This document shows positions 33,560-46,149 of a stretch of DNA of 64,000 nucleotides, piece after piece; within the stretch, counting starts at the first letter, position 1; each line of letters opens with the position of its first letter. Source of the stretch: Okapia johnstoni (lineage: Eukaryota > Chordata > Mammalia > Artiodactyla > Giraffidae); assembly GCA_024291935.2 (NCBI GenBank), contig CM044311.1, positions 22,467,001-22,531,000 of the forward strand, given 5' to 3'. The notes beneath the pieces are model-generated. The model was given only the letters and a program-made list of their open reading frames with translations, was not told where the DNA came from and ran no database searches. Both the position numbers and the translations under genes were made by a program.

Positions 33560-35128
33560 TTTATGTACAAAAAAGATCTTAATGACCTGGATAACCATGA
33601 TGGTGTGGTCACTCAATTAGAGCCAAACATACAGGAGGGTGAAGTCAAATGGGCCTTAGGAAGCATTACCATGAACACAGCTAGTACAGTTGATGGAATT
33701 CCAGCTGAGTTATTTCAAATCCTAAAAGATGATGCTGGTAGAGTGCTGCAGTCAATATACCAGCAGATTTGGGATACTCAGCAATGGTCACAGGACTGGA
33801 AAATATGTTTTCATTTTAATCTCAAAGAAGTGCAATGACAAAGAATGTTCAAACTACCATTCAATTGTGCTTGTATAATATTCTAGCAAGATAATGATCT
33901 GAATCTCTCAAGCTAGGATTCAACAGTACATGAACTGAGAACTTCCAGATGTACAAGCTAGATATAGAAGAGGCAGAGGAACCACAAATTTATTTGTCAA
34001 CATCTGCTGGATCATAGAAAAAGCAAGGAAATTCCCACAAGACATCTATTTCTGCTTCATTGACTATGCTAAATCCTTTGACTATGTGGATCACATGAAA
34101 CTGTGGAAAATTCTTAAAGAGATGAATACCAGACCACTTTACCTGCCTCCTGAGAAGATCAAAAAGCAACAGTTAGAATCAGATAAGGAACATTGGGCTG
34201 TTAAAAAATCGAGAAAGGGGTATGTCAAGGCTGTATATTGTCACCTGCTTATATAACTTCTATGCAGAGTATGTCACGTGAAAAGACAGGCTGGATCGAT
34301 CACAGACTAGAATCAAAATTGCCTGGAGAAATGTCAACAAGCTCAGATATGCAGATAATGCCACAATAATGGCATAAACCAAAGATGAACTAAAGAGTCT
34401 CTTGATGAAGGTAAAAGACGGGAGTGAAAATGCTGGCTTAAAACTCAACATTCTAAAAACTAAGACCATGGTATTTGGTCCCATCACATCACGGCATTAG
34501 ATGGAGAAAAAATGGAAACAGTGGCAGATTTTATTTTCTTGGGCTCCAAAATCATTGAGGATGATGACTGCAGCCATAAAATTAAAAGACACTTGCTTCT
34601 TGTTAGAAAAGCTATGACAAACCTAGACAGGATATTAAAAAGCAGAGACATCACTTTGCTGACAAAGATCTGTATAGTCAAAGCTATGGTTTTTCCAGTA
34701 GTCATGTACAGATGAGAGAGTTGGACCATAAAGAAGGCTGAGAGTGGAAGAACTGATGCTTTTGAACTGATGCTAGAGAAGACTCTTGAAAGTCCCTTGG
34801 ACAGCAAGGAGATCAAACCAGTCAATCCTAAATAGAATAAACTTTGAATATCCATTGGAAGGACTGATGCTAAAGCTGAAGCTCCACTACCAATGGCCAC
34901 CTGACACAAACAGCCAACTCATTGGAAAAGACCCTGATGCTGGGAAAGGATTCAGGGCAGGAGGAAAGGGGGCAACAGAGGATGCAATGGTTGGATGGCA
35001 TTACCAACTGAATGGATGTGAATTTGAGCCAACTTCAGGAGACAGTCAAGGACTGAGAACCCTGACATGCTTCAGTCCATGGGGTCTCAGAGTCAGACAT
35101 GACTTAGTGACTGAACAGCAACAACAAG
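33560..35128 (+). mobile_element. BovB LINE, 5'-truncated, decayed RT
   Basis: About 1.57 kb of sense BovB. The upstream palm block is an open 91-codon frame at 33563-33838 ('NTASTVDGIPAELFQILKDD'). The catalytic region is readable in pieces: 'FIDYAKSFDYVDHMKLWKIL' near 34055 retains motif A, while the YxDD box near 34344 reads 'RYADNA', so its second Asp is lost. Frames break several times. The C-terminal block (34512-34715) and tail 'ttagtgactgaacagcaaca' close the element. Non-functional. Confidence 0.95.
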
Positions 35129-35158
35129 CCATAATGAATCACAGTACAACTGTTCAAG

Positions 35159-35372
35159 GGCTTCCCTGGTGGTACTAGTGATAAAGAACCCTCCTGCCAG
35201 TGCAGGAGACATAAGATGCAGGTTCAGTCCTTGGGTTGGGAAGATCCCCTGGAGGATGCACTCTAGTGTTCTTAACTGGAGAATCCCATGGACGGAGGAG
35301 CCTGGAAGTCTACAGTCCATACAGTCACAAAGAGTCAGACATGACTGAAGCGACTTAGCATGCACACATGCA
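35159..35372 (+). mobile_element. Bov-tA SINE
   Basis: 'ggcttccctggtggtactag' to 'actgaagcgacttagcatgc'. Flanks 'aactgttcaa' and 'aagtgttcaa' suggest the TSD. It lies 30 bases past the BovB tail. Confidence 0.94.
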
Positions 35373-36439
35373 CAAGTGTTCAATAATCATACATGGATAG
35401 TGGGTCCTATAATTGGATGGCACGGAACATTCCCAGTATCACTTACAATGTAAAATAGTATGAGAGGCTGATCCTTTATTTACTCTATCATTCTAAATAC
35501 AGGTAGTCACTCCATTGCTAGGTGGACATTGAAACAGATGGCTTCTGAAATTCTCTTGAACCATGAATCCTTTGAAAAAGGACTATGTGCAATCACTAAA
35601 TAAAGCTGCTTGGGGGGGGGATCATTTGGATTCTCTTTCCAAACATTTCCTTGACTTTTTGAAAATATATATTTAAACGTTGACTATCACTATATATCTA
35701 ATTGTGCAGGAAAATATTGAAATTTATAGAGTTTCCCAAGTAATACAAAATTACAAATAACTAGTTACGTTGGTGGTACCCATGCACTCAGATGCACTCA
35801 TTCTACTTTCTGTCTACTGGCATCTCTACTAATAGATTTCACTGCAGGTGGAAAGAAAAGATGGCAAGGAGACATAGCTCTTTTCAATTAAAGTAAAATA
35901 TCAAAAGATTTGTTTCTTATTACTGCTCCTAAATCTAAGTAGGGGGCTTTCTTTTTCTTCATGTGATAGGAGAAGGGAAAACAAATTGAATATGAAAAAG
36001 ACAACATAAATGGAGAATGAGAAACTTTCTGAACTAAAGCAAAAACAACTAAGACATGAGTACTTTTGTAACACTGAGACACATTGAGAAGCTATCTTAC
36101 CAAAGAATCAAGGTTTTTTAACTTCTTATTTTTAATCCAGTTTTCCATCTCAGTTACAAGCTAAGAAATAAACTTGAAGAAATTAATATCTTAAGAAATC
36201 TATGAAAAAATTTCTCAGTGTTGCAACTTCAAGTTTTACAAGTATCCATCTTTATCAAGAAAAAATGGACTATTATGAAATCCATTTAAGTAATACTTGG
36301 GGAAATACCAGCAGCTCTCTCCTCCTCAATCCATGAGAGTGAAAAACAGGAAAAAATGAGCCCTGGATCCCACTTTTATTCTATGATCAAATATACTCTT
36401 GTACCACACATGACTGTTGTATTTTTTCCTCCAGACTAA
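35373..36439. other. Low-copy non-coding stretch
   Basis: Includes a short G run at about 35612-35620. Nothing else recognised. Confidence 0.45.
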
Positions 36440-37430
36440 ATATTATTAATTATTTTTAGTTGGAAGATAATTGCTTCACAATGTTGTGTTGGTTTCTACC
36501 CTACAACAACTTGAATTGATCATATGTATACATATGCCCCTTCCTCTTGAACCTCCCTCTGACCCTCCATCCCATCCCAACACTCTAGGTTGTCAGAAAG
36601 AACAGGCTTGAGCTCTCCTCTAGGTGTTACACAGCAACTTCCAACTAGCTAGCATTTTTACATATGGTAATGTATGTATTTCAGTGCTATTCTCTCCATT
36701 CTTCCCACCCTCTCTTTATCACACTATATCCACAAGTCTGTTCTTATCTGTGTCTCTATTCCTGCCCTGAAAATAGGTTCATAAATACCATTTTTTTCTA
36801 GATTCCATATATATGCATTAATATACAATATTTGTTTTTCTCTTTCTGACATACTTTACTCTGTATAACAGGCTCTGGGTTCAACCACCTCACTAGAACT
36901 GACTTAAATTCATTCCTTTTTATGGCTGAGTAATATTTCATTGCATATATGTATCAAAATTTTCTTTTCCATTCATCTGTCACTGAACATCTAGGTGTTT
37001 CTATGTCCTGGCTATTGTAAATAGTGCTGCAATGAACATCGGGATACATGTGTCTTTTTGAACTATGGTTTTCTCAGGGTATATGCCTAGTAGTGGGATT
37101 ACTGGGTCATATGGTAATTTCATTCTTAGTTTTTAATACTGTTCTCCATCGTGGCTGTATCAATTTACATTCCCACAAATAGTGCAAGAAAGTTCCCTTT
37201 TGTTCACATCCTCTCCAGCATTTGCTGTTTGTAGATTTTTTGATGATGGCCATTTTGACCAGCGTAAAGTGATATCTCATTGTTGATTTGATTTGCATTT
37301 CTCTAATATGAGCAATGATGTTGAGAACTTTTTCATGTGTTTATTGGCCATCTATGTCTTCTTTGAAGAAATGTCTCAAGGAAGATGTACTGATGGTCAA
37401 TAAACACATGAAAACATGTTCAATGTGATC
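36440..37430 (-). mobile_element. L1 3' region, antisense, with inverted 5' piece
   Basis: Reverse-complement ruminant L1: 'cctcttgaacctccctctga' at about 36543, 'tttttatggctgagtaatat' near 36917, 'gggtatatgcctagtagtgg' at 37078, 'gaagaaatgtctcaagg' at about 37365. From about 37381 the orientation flips: 'gatggtcaataaacacatga' is sense L1, giving a 22-base inverted repeat with 37331-37352. Confidence 0.88.
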
Positions 37431-37879
37431 CATTCCTGACCCCTGATCAGTGACGTGCCAAGGGAAACGGGCAATGGGAAAAATCTGTCCTGTCTCAAGG
37501 AAATTTTAATCATCGACTTTGTTTGGAACTGTTGGTATATAATAATAGAAAGTAGAACAAATTTTAATTGGCTTTCTTATATATATTTTTATTCCTTATG
37601 GAACACTTGTCCCCTAATTGCCTGCACAACAGGCATATCACTCACCAACCCACCCACATTTTGGTAGCTTCTCAAAATTGTCTCATGGACATACCAGTGA
37701 CATATGTATTGGACCATATCTGCGGAGAAGTTCAAATATTTACATTTCTTGTAGCAAATCTATGATCTTATGAAAATTAAGTAGCATTATCCTATTATAA
37801 TAAGACTCCTCTTTTTCAACTTATAAATTGTGAAATAACTTCTTTCCATTCTTTAAATAACTTTCAGTTTAGTATCATG
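37431..37879. other. Non-coding stretch
   Basis: Nothing recognised. Two overlapping plus frames at 37455-37765 show no domain. Confidence 0.4.
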
Positions 37880-38474
37880 TTGCTGCTATTGTTGTTCAGT
37901 CAATAAGTTGGGTCTGACTGCAACCCCATGGATTGCAGCATGTCATGCCCCCCTCTCCTTAACTATTTTCTGGAGTTTGTTCAAATTCATATCTATTGAG
38001 TCAGTGATGCTTATTTAACCATCCCATCCTCTCTCATCCCCTTCTCCTTTTGCCTTCAATCTTTCCCAGCATCAGGGTCTTTGCAAATGAGTCAGCTCCT
38101 CAAATCAGGTGGCCAAAGTATTGGAGCTTCAGCTCCAGCATCAGTCCTTTAAATGACTATTCAGGGTTGATTTCCTTTAGGATTGACTGGTTCGTTCTCC
38201 TTCCAATCCAAAGGACACTTGAGAGTCTTCTCCAGTACCACAATTTAAAAGCACCAACTTTTCAGTGCTCAGCCTTCTTTCTGGTCAAACTCTCACATTC
38301 ATATATGACAACTGGAAAAACCATACCTTTGGAACTTTGGCAGCAAAAAATGGTGTCTCTGCATTTAATATCCTGTCTAGGTTTGTCATAGCTTTCCTGC
38401 AAAGGAGCAAATGTCTTTTAATTTCATGGCTGCATTTGCCACCACAGTGATTTTGGAGCCCAAGAATTTAGTGT
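37880..38474 (-). mobile_element. BovB LINE, 5'-truncated, antisense
   Basis: 'attgttgttcagtcaataag' at its left edge to 'tggagcccaagaatttagtg'. About 600 bases with scattered indels. Confidence 0.93.
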
Positions 38475-39838
38475 CATATATCCTATGAAATATTTTCATT
38501 TTTTTGATCTATTTAGTACTTCCTTAGTTATTCTTTTGTGACACTGGATTATCCTAATATTCTTTCAGGTATAGTTGGCATAAAACATGCTAGGGAAAGT
38601 AAGGGTACATTATTTTATGAACAAGTGCCAATAAATTTTAAAGAAATTAATTTTTTAAATTAAAAAAAAAAACAACTCACACCTCATAGCAGGCTGAGGA
38701 TGAAACCAAAACAAAACTAAATCAAAACCTTTGAAATGCTAATGCTTACCCTGAGGCTGTTTAAAACACCATGTTAAGTAATACAGCTAAAAAATAGTTA
38801 ATAATACTCCAACAGAATATATATGAAATTCAGAAAAGATGGAATTTTATTCAAGTCAATTATTTTTATGAGAAAAAATAGATTAGAGGAAAAACTAATG
38901 ATGGAAAATATATGACAGTAATTCACTCTAAATTGAAAAGGTCAGAGATAGGAATGTTCAATTATTTTCCATTAAATACAAGATATAAAATTGACCGCAA
39001 CTGAGATCAAATAATATCTCATCTTTTTTTTTCCTGCTTTACTCAAGCTTTCTCATTGCATCCACACCATTTCAGATTCATTATTATAGTTTCCAATCTA
39101 TCAGTCCTAAGTACAATGAAAAGTGCAATCAAAACAGTCACAGATATAGACTGACTGATCCATAAACTTATTGAATGAAAGAGAACAACTCAGAGAACAC
39201 CATGTTGTATTGTTTGAAAATGGAAAAGATGGGTCTAATGATTAACCACAAGGTGCAAAAATTATTCAATAGATGAATAATCAAAAGTTTGTGATAAACA
39301 ATCACCCTCTTACCAATTGCATGTTTTCCTTCCCCTCTCTTTCTACCCTGTCAGGAATTCACAATTCTATTAATCACAGTACATCTATAATGCAGAGATT
39401 TGAATACACTTTATAATTTCTGTCAAGTCTTCTTTGGGATTCAGCACAGAAAAAGAATTATAAACTAGAACACTGTAGACCAAAAAAAGAAGTAAATACT
39501 GAGGCATATAGAATTACTGAGTTAGCTTTTTTGAGATGTTACTGCTGATATAATCAATAGCACTTGGAAAGATTTTGATCATTTTATCTTAGGAATTTAA
39601 TATAATATTGGCAACTCTTTGATGGCTGGTGCATAATGTGGAACTGCACTTATTAGTACTGAAATAAACATTCCTGAGTATATATCAAAATAGATAATAA
39701 GGGAAACTGAGCAGCAGAATATAGTGATCCAGAGAATAAAGAACATGGTATTTGATAGAACTGATTTTAAATTCTAGCTTTGCAGATTATTTCTGTGTAA
39801 TGCTGTAATACATTTAACACTTCCAAGTGCTCACTTCA
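38475..39838. other. AT-rich low-copy stretch
   Basis: A poly(A) run at about 38661-38671 follows the BovB at some distance. Otherwise nothing recognised. Confidence 0.45.
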
Positions 39839-40000
39839 GAATCAGGAGACTTGATTTCAATCCCTGGGTCAGGAAGATCTCCTGGAGAAGGAAATGGCAC
39901 CCACTCCAGAAATCTTGCCTAGAGAATCCCATGACAGAGGAGCCTGGTGGGCTACCGTCTATGGGGTCTCAAGAGTCGGATTCAATTTAGTGACTACCCA
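39839..40000 (+). mobile_element. Bov-tA SINE, 5' part missing
   Basis: Begins inside the tRNA part ('gaatcaggagacttgatttc') and ends 'ggattcaatttagtgacta'. Confidence 0.85.
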
Positions 40001-40529
40001 CCACCAGCAGTATGAAGATATCATTATGTCTCATAGGATTTTCCTGAGCATTTAACTTACTAATGTACACAAAGTGCTCATTACATGTTTCTAAAATGTT
40101 TTAGGAAGCTGTACATTTCTGGCATATATGAGTTATGGCTTTGGAATTGCATAGCAATCTTAAGAAAAGAGTATCAAAACATTTTTCATCAGATAGATAT
40201 AGACTTCCTAAGCAAAACATGGTCTTGCAATTTTTGTATTTGCAGCTGTGTATGAGACCCTGTGTAGCAAGTAAAAGTACAATCATATTATATTTTACTG
40301 TTTAAGTAGATTTCATTGTAGTTTAAATTCAGAAAAAAAAGTGGAAAATGTAAGATATTTACATTACCCCAAAGTGCAAACAAGTATAGGCATAATGACC
40401 TAAAACAAAGCAAAATAAACAGAAAAATGAATAAACAAAAAGGCAAGATGCAAAACATTTACCTTTCAAGTAGACTTTTACCCAACTGTGGTTCTTTTGC
40501 TTAGTAATTTGTAACTGTTCTTTTGCATA
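40001..40529. other. Non-coding stretch
   Basis: Nothing recognised; A-rich between 40330 and 40450. Confidence 0.4.
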
Positions 40530-40698
40530 TATACTCAGTCACTTCTTCTCTGTCCATGGGATCCTTCAGGCAAGAATATTGGTGTGGGTTGCCATGCCCT
40601 CCTTCAGGGGATCTTCTGGACCCAGGGACCAAGCACATGTCATCTTTGTCTCCTGCAGTGCAGGTGAACTCTTTACCACTGCAACACCAGGGAAGTAC
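40530..40698 (-). mobile_element. Bov-tA SINE, antisense, 3' part missing
   Basis: Opens at 'tactcagtcacttcttctct' with part of the Bov-A body skipped, and ends 'tgcaacaccagggaagtacc'. Confidence 0.87.
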
Positions 40699-40725
40699 CA
40701 TTGTTCTTTAGAAGCAGTAAATGAT

Positions 40726-40840
40726 GGACTTCCCTGGAGGTCTAGTGGTTAATACTCCACCCTTTCACTGAATGGGGCATGGGTTACATTCCTGATTGGG
40801 GAACTAAGATCCCATGTGTGGCATGGACAGAAAAAAAAAA
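40726..40840 (+). mobile_element. CHR-1-type SINE with TSD
   Basis: 'ggacttccctggaggtctag', 'gattggggaactaagatccc' and a poly(A). Flanks 'agtaaatgat' (40716-40725) and 'agtaaataat' (from about 40840) form a near-perfect TSD. Confidence 0.9.
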
Positions 40841-40876
40841 GTAAATAATGTATAATCACTGCATTTGATGAATTAA

Positions 40877-41417
40877 GACCTTTTTTTTATATAGTTCTTC
40901 TGTGCATTCTTGCCATCTCTTCTTAATCTCTCCTGCTTCTGTTAGGTCCTCGCTGTTTCTGTCCTTTATTTTGTCCACCCATCTTTGCATGACATGTCCC
41001 CTTGTTATCCCCAAGTTTCTTGAAGAGATCTCTAGTCTTTCCCATTTAGTTGTTTTCCTCTATTTCTTTCCTCTGTTACTAGAGAAGGCCTTCTTATCTC
41101 CCTTTCTATTCTCTGGAGCTTTACATTCAGTACCCTTTCTCCTTTGCCTTTTGCGTTTCTTCTTTTCTCATTTATTTGTAAGGCCTCCTCAGACAGCCAC
41201 TTTGCCTTCTTGCTCTTCTTTTTCCTTGGGATAGTTTTGGTCATTGCCTACCGTATGATGTTATGAACCTCAATCCAGAGTTTTTCAGGCACTCTGCCTA
41301 CCAGATACAATCCTTTGAATCTATTTGTCACCTCCACTGTATAATCATAAAGAATTTGATTTAAGTCATACCTGAATGGTCTAGTGTTTTTCACTATGTT
41401 CTTCAATTTAAGCCTGA
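40877..41417 (-). mobile_element. BovB LINE internal fragment, antisense, no 3' end
   Basis: Matches the region between the BovB endonuclease and reverse transcriptase. 'cttctgtgcattcttgccat' at 40897 equals 63298-63317 of the better copy, and 'ctcctcagacagccactttg' at about 41182 equals 63595. The 3' tail and RT core are absent. The antisense frame at 41032-41244 is the residual 'KAKWLSEEALQI' block. Confidence 0.92.
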
Positions 41418-42263
41418 AGAAGAACAATATCACTGAGTCAAATTTTATCGACGTTGTAATTTTACTTGTAATTAATGGATTTGTTTGGTCTTATATATAG
41501 GTAAGAAAGTTAAACCTTTACATTTCTTTTCACTGTATATATATTAAGGCTATGCAAATAATATTGTATAAAAATATTAACATTAATCTTTAAGATTTTG
41601 GTATACAGACAAATAACCTTCTAATAATAATTGAAGCAGATACACAATATCATAATTGATTTTCAACACATTGAAAAGCTATGTAAAGTGAGGATATTAA
41701 GTGTTTATATTTGTTAGTTTTTGTTTAGATTGGCAAGATTCACCTCTCTGTCATCAGCAACGTTTTTCTCATCTTATGTTTCTGTGGCATAAAGTCGAAG
41801 AAGAAAAAAAGGACACTTTCCCTTTCTATAAATAAAAAATAATATTTATAACATTTATCTTACCTTCTGAATAATTGGGTAGAAGGACAAAGAGATATTT
41901 CATTATAAGATAAATAAGATATTTATTGCATATTCTGATTTTAAAAACAGAAAGGAAGCACAAATGGTCTCTTTTACAATTGTAGTGTGAGAAATGCTTA
42001 CAATTTAGGAAAAGTGCACAATAGCAGGAAGAAAAGAAGATTTCGAGGGAGATAAAAACAGAGAAGTTGAAAAGAGAGAAGACAGACAGCAAAGGACTGG
42101 TCAAAATTTGTTGGATAAGAAGAAATTAGAGGAGAGAGAAAGAGGAATATGTGAGGAAGGAAACCAGAAGGGACCAAAGGGAAGGAAAAGAATCATCCAT
42201 TTATTTATTCTTTCATTCACTCAGTAATGTAGCATGTGATACACTAGTTTACCAAGAACATAT
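41418..42263. other. Non-coding stretch
   Basis: AT-rich, with purine-rich 42040-42180. 'tttattctttcattcactca' at about 42205 may be an old L2- or MIR-type end. Confidence 0.4.
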
Positions 42264-42509
42264 GGAGGACTTCCGTCATAGTCCAGTGGTTGAGAATCCA
42301 GCCTATGCAAGGGACACACATTTGATCTCTGGTCTGGGAAGTTTCCACATATCTCGGGGCAATTAAGCTTGAGCTCTAGAGCCCGGGCTCCACAACAAGA
42401 GAAGCCCCTGCAATGAGAAGCCTAAGCAATGCAACTAGAGAGTATACTACAAGTGGGGAAAGCTCTTGGGCAACAAAGAAGACCCAGCATAGCCAAAAAT
42501 AAATAAATG
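42264..42509 (+). mobile_element. CHR-2-type SINE
   Basis: 'ggaggacttccgtcatagtc' head, 'gctctagagcccgggctcca' at 42373, 'aagaagacccagcatagcca' and an 'aaataaataaatg' tail. Flanks near 42254 and 42535 share 'gaacata'. Confidence 0.88.
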
Positions 42510-43224
42510 TATAAAAATCATTTTTATAAAAAAGGAACATACCAAGCTCTGGCACCACCTCTGAGTCAGATGCTGGGCATGTAATAGGGAAAAAATTGAA
42601 CACTTTGCTTAGTGTAGTAGAAGAGATAAAAATAATGAGCAAATGCATTTAAATATATCATTAGTTTTTATAGCTCTAAAAGAAAACAGGGCACATACTC
42701 TTGTAACTACTGCTCACTGAATATAAGTTTTCACCATCAGGTATGAAAAGAATGTATAGAAAACTAAGCCTTAGAGTTTATCTAACTTGATTCTGTAATC
42801 ACACAAGTAGTTTATTATTTTCTGCACTTACATCTTGAGGTTTTTTTTGTTTTTTAGTTTTTTTTTTTTTTTTCAGTTTAGGGCAGAAACAGATGAGTTA
42901 ATGATTTCATTGGAGATAAAATGTATTGCACATGCTAATATTCTTTTACATTTTCCTTTGAATCATTCAAATTGTAATACTGAGCATTATACAAAAGGCT
43001 TAGATTAGCTGCTTTTATTAAATGTCAGAGTTTATAGTTAAAACTACAATTTTAGTTTTTTTCTTTGAGATGCTAATTCATGCCAACACTTTTGAAAATT
43101 TATTTGGGATTAGTAATAATATAACTTTTTTGGTCATTTTATTATCAAATTAAATTAAATATTATGATCTAGTTTGATCATTGTGGAGATGTTATCCAAT
43201 AAAAAACTTGAGATGCACAATAAT
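42510..43224. other. Non-coding stretch with poly(T) runs
   Basis: T-rich runs at 42841-42874 may be an antisense retroposon tail whose body is gone. Otherwise unassigned. Confidence 0.4.
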
Positions 43225-43325
43225 GTGAGTGAATTTAATGCCACAGAGCCATTCACTTTAAATGGTTAAAATGGTAAATTTACCTTTATATGTATTTTGC
43301 CACAACGTTAAAGAAAAGACAAAAG
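43225..43325 (+). mobile_element. Old L1 3' end
   Basis: 'gtgaatttaatgccacagag' then 'aaatggttaaaatggtaaat' and 'atgtattttgccacaacg' follow the L1 3' terminal order. Confidence 0.7.
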
Positions 43326-43629
43326 AAATCCTAATATATGAGAACGTAAAGAGAAAATTTCCCTATAAGTTCCCTGATTTTAGCTTTTATTCCTAATCTC
43401 TTAGAGTCGTGATCCTCTATTATGTCTAGGACACATTTAAGAATATCCCTGGGCAAATAATGCCTTCTTTGTGTACATGAGCAAACATATACAATTTCAT
43501 TAAAGAAAGATTTCTTGTGGAAGACAAAACAAATCACGAATCAAACAAATCTATGCCATTCAAAATGAGCAACTCCTCTTTTTATCCAGGTTATTTTATT
43601 CAAGGAATCAAAACCAGATAAATAAAAGA

Positions 43630-43778
43630 AAAAAAGGACATAATTCAAAAAGATACGTACACCTCTATGTTCACACAGACTACTTAACAATAGCCAGGAA
43701 GTTATCTCTATGCCCATCAACAGAGGAATGGATGAAGAAGATGCCGTACATATAGACAGCAGACTATTACTTAGCCAT
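43630..43778 (+). mobile_element. L1 3' region, left part (split)
   Basis: 'attcaaaaagatacgtacac' and 'cagaggaatggatgaagaag', up to 'attacttagccat'. It resumes at 46150 after a Bov-tA plus BovB insertion. Confidence 0.88.
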
Positions 43779-43992
43779 GGGCTTTCCAGGTGGCTCAGTG
43801 TTTAAGAACCCACCTGCCATGTAGGAAATGCAGGAGACACGGATTCAATCTCGAAGTCAGGAAGATCTCCTAAGGAGAAAGTGTCAACCTACTCCAGTAT
43901 TCTTGCCTGCAAAATCCCATGGACAGAGGAGCCTGGTGAGCTTTAATCCATAGTGTTGCAAAGAGTCACACACTACTGAGCTACTAAGCATG
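43779..43992 (+). mobile_element. Bov-tA SINE at an L1/BovB junction
   Basis: 'gggctttccaggtggctcag' to 'actgagctactaagcatg'. Flanks 'tagccat' (43772-43778) and 'tatccat' (43993-43999) suggest it entered exactly at the boundary after BovB had inserted. Confidence 0.92.
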
Positions 43993-43999
43993 TATCCAT

Positions 44000-46149
44000 T
44001 CAGTTCAGTTCAGTTCAGTTCAGTTGTTCAGTCGTGTCCAACTCTTTGCGACCCCATGAATCGCAGCACGCCAGGTCTCTCTGTCCATCACCCACTCCCG
44101 GAGTCTACCCAAACCCATGTCCATTGAGTCGGTGATGCCATCCAACCATCTCATCCTCTGTCGTTCCCTTCTCCTCCTGCCCCTAATCCTTCCCAGCATT
44201 AGGGTCTTTTCCAATGAGTCAGCTCTTCGCATGAGGTGGCCAAAGTATTGGAGTTTCAGCTTCAACATCAGCCCTTCGAATGAACACCCAGGACTGAACT
44301 CCTTTAGAATGCACTGGTTGGATTTTCTTGCAGTCCAAGGGACTCTCAAGAGTCTTCTCCAACACCACGGTTCAAAAACATCAGTTCTTCGGCACTCACC
44401 TTTCTTCACCGTCCAACTCTCACATCCATACATGACCAATGGAAAAACCATAGCCTTGACTAGATGGACCTTTGTTGGCAAAGTAATGTCTCTGCTTTTA
44501 AATATGCTATCTAGGTTGGTCATAACCTTCCTTCCAAGGAGTAAACGTCTTTTAATTTCATGGCTGCAGTCACCTTCTGCAGTGATTTTGGAGCCCAAAA
44601 ATATAAAGTCTGACACTGTTTCCACTGTTTCCCCATCTATTTCCCATGAAGTGATGGGACCAGATGCCATGATCTTAGTTTTCTGAATGTTGAGCTTTAA
44701 GCCAACTTTTCACTCTCCTCTTTCACTTTCATCAAGAGGCTCTTTAATTCTTCTTTGCTTTCTGCCATAAGGGTGGTGTCATCTGCATATCTGAGGTTAT
44801 TGATATTTCTCCCAGCAATCTTGATTCCAGCTTGTGTTTCTTCCAGCCCAGCGTTTCTCATGATGTACTCTGCTGCTGCTGCTGCTAAGTTGCTTCAGTC
44901 GTGTCCGACTCTGTGCGACCCCATAGACAGAAGCCCACCAGGCTCCGCCGTCCCTGGGATTCTCCAGGCAAAAACATTGGAGTGGGTTGCCATTTCCTTC
45001 TCCAATGCATGAAAGGGAAAAGTGAAAGTGAAGTCACTCAGTCGTGTCTGACTCTTCACAACCCCATGGACTGCAGCCTACCCGGCTTCTCCGTTCATGG
45101 GATTTTCCAGGCAAGAGTACTGGAGTGGGGTGCCATTGCCTTCTCCAATGTACCCTGCATATAAGTTAAATAAGCAGGGTGACAATATACAGCCTTGATA
45201 TAATCCTTTTCCTATTTGGAACCAGTCTGTTGTTCCATGTCCAGTTCTAACTGTTGCTTCCTGACCTGCATACAGGTTTCTTAAGAGACAGGTCAGATGG
45301 TCTGGTATTCCTATCTCTTTGAGAATTGTTCACAGTTTATTGTTATCCACACAGTCAAAGGCATTGGAATAGTCAATAAAGCAGAAATAGATGTTTTTCT
45401 GGAACTCTCTTGCTTTTTCAATGATCCAGCGGATATTGGCAATTTGATCTCTGGTTCCTCTGCCTTTTCTAAAATCAGCTTGAACATCTTCAAGTTCACA
45501 GTTCACATATTGCTGAAGCCTGGCTTGGAGAATTTTGAGCATTACTTTACTAGCGTGTGAGATGAGTGCAACTGTGTGGTAGTTCGAGCATTCTTTGGCA
45601 TTGCCTTTCTTTGGGATTGGAATGAAAACTGACCTTTTCCAGTCCTGTGGCCACTGCTGAGTTTTCCAGATTTGCTGGCATATCGAGTGCAGCACTTTCA
45701 CAGCATCATCTTTCAGGATTTGAAATAGCTCAACTGGAATTCCATCACCTCCACTAGCTTTGTTCGTACTGATGCTTTCTAAGGCCCACTTGGCTTCACA
45801 TTCCAGGATGTCTGGATCTAGGTGAGTGATCACACCATTGTGATTATCTGGGTCGTGAAGATCGTTCTTTTTTTTTTTTATAGTTCTTCTGTGTATTCTT
45901 GCCACCTCTTCTTAATATCTTCTGCTTCCGTTAGGTCCATACCCTTTCTGTTTTTTATCGAGCCCATCTTTGCATGAAATGTTCCCTTGGTATCTCTAAT
46001 TTTCTTGAAGAGGTCTCTAGTCTTTCCCATTCTGTTGTTTGCCTTTATTTCTTTGCATCGATCGCTAAGGAAGGCTTTCTATCTCTGCTTGCTATTCTTT
46101 GGAACTCTGCATTCAGATGGGAATATATTTCCTTTTCTCCTTTGCTTCC
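44000..46149 (-). mobile_element. BovB LINE, 5'-truncated, antisense, SINE-disrupted
   Basis: A (TTCAG)n tail edge at 44000. The sense frame 44020-44670 (216 aa) holds the C-terminal region with '[20 protein letters not shown]', '[10 protein letters not shown]' and '[18 protein letters not shown]'. A Bov-A2 at 44866-45147 interrupts the palm domain. A 191-aa frame at 45330-45905 carries 'IPVELFQILKDDAVKVLHSI' and motif A 'FIDYSNAFDCVDNNKL'. The element ends abruptly at 46149. Flanked by 13-base repeats at 43766 and 46150 (one mismatch), with the Bov-tA also inside them. Defective. Confidence 0.96.
44866..45147 (-). mobile_element. Bov-A2 SINE nested in BovB
   Basis: A (CTG)n tail at about 44869-44885, then two antisense Bov-A units ending 'tgccattgccttctcca' at about 45147. 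The BovB sequence 'gtactctgc' before it and 'gtaccctgc' after it (about 45150-45158) is the TSD. The uninterrupted BovB copy at 62570-62582 shows the empty site. Confidence 0.96.

Noticed and set aside
40902..41234. A 110-codon plus-strand Leu/Phe-rich frame as a membrane protein
   Set aside because: It is the antisense of the basic BovB linker; its hydrophobic look comes from reading Lys/Glu codons backwards.
44117..44686. A 189-codon plus-strand frame as a gene
   Set aside because: It is the antisense reading of the BovB C-terminal region; similar shadows occur at 34484-34909, 54530-54979 and 61822-62283.
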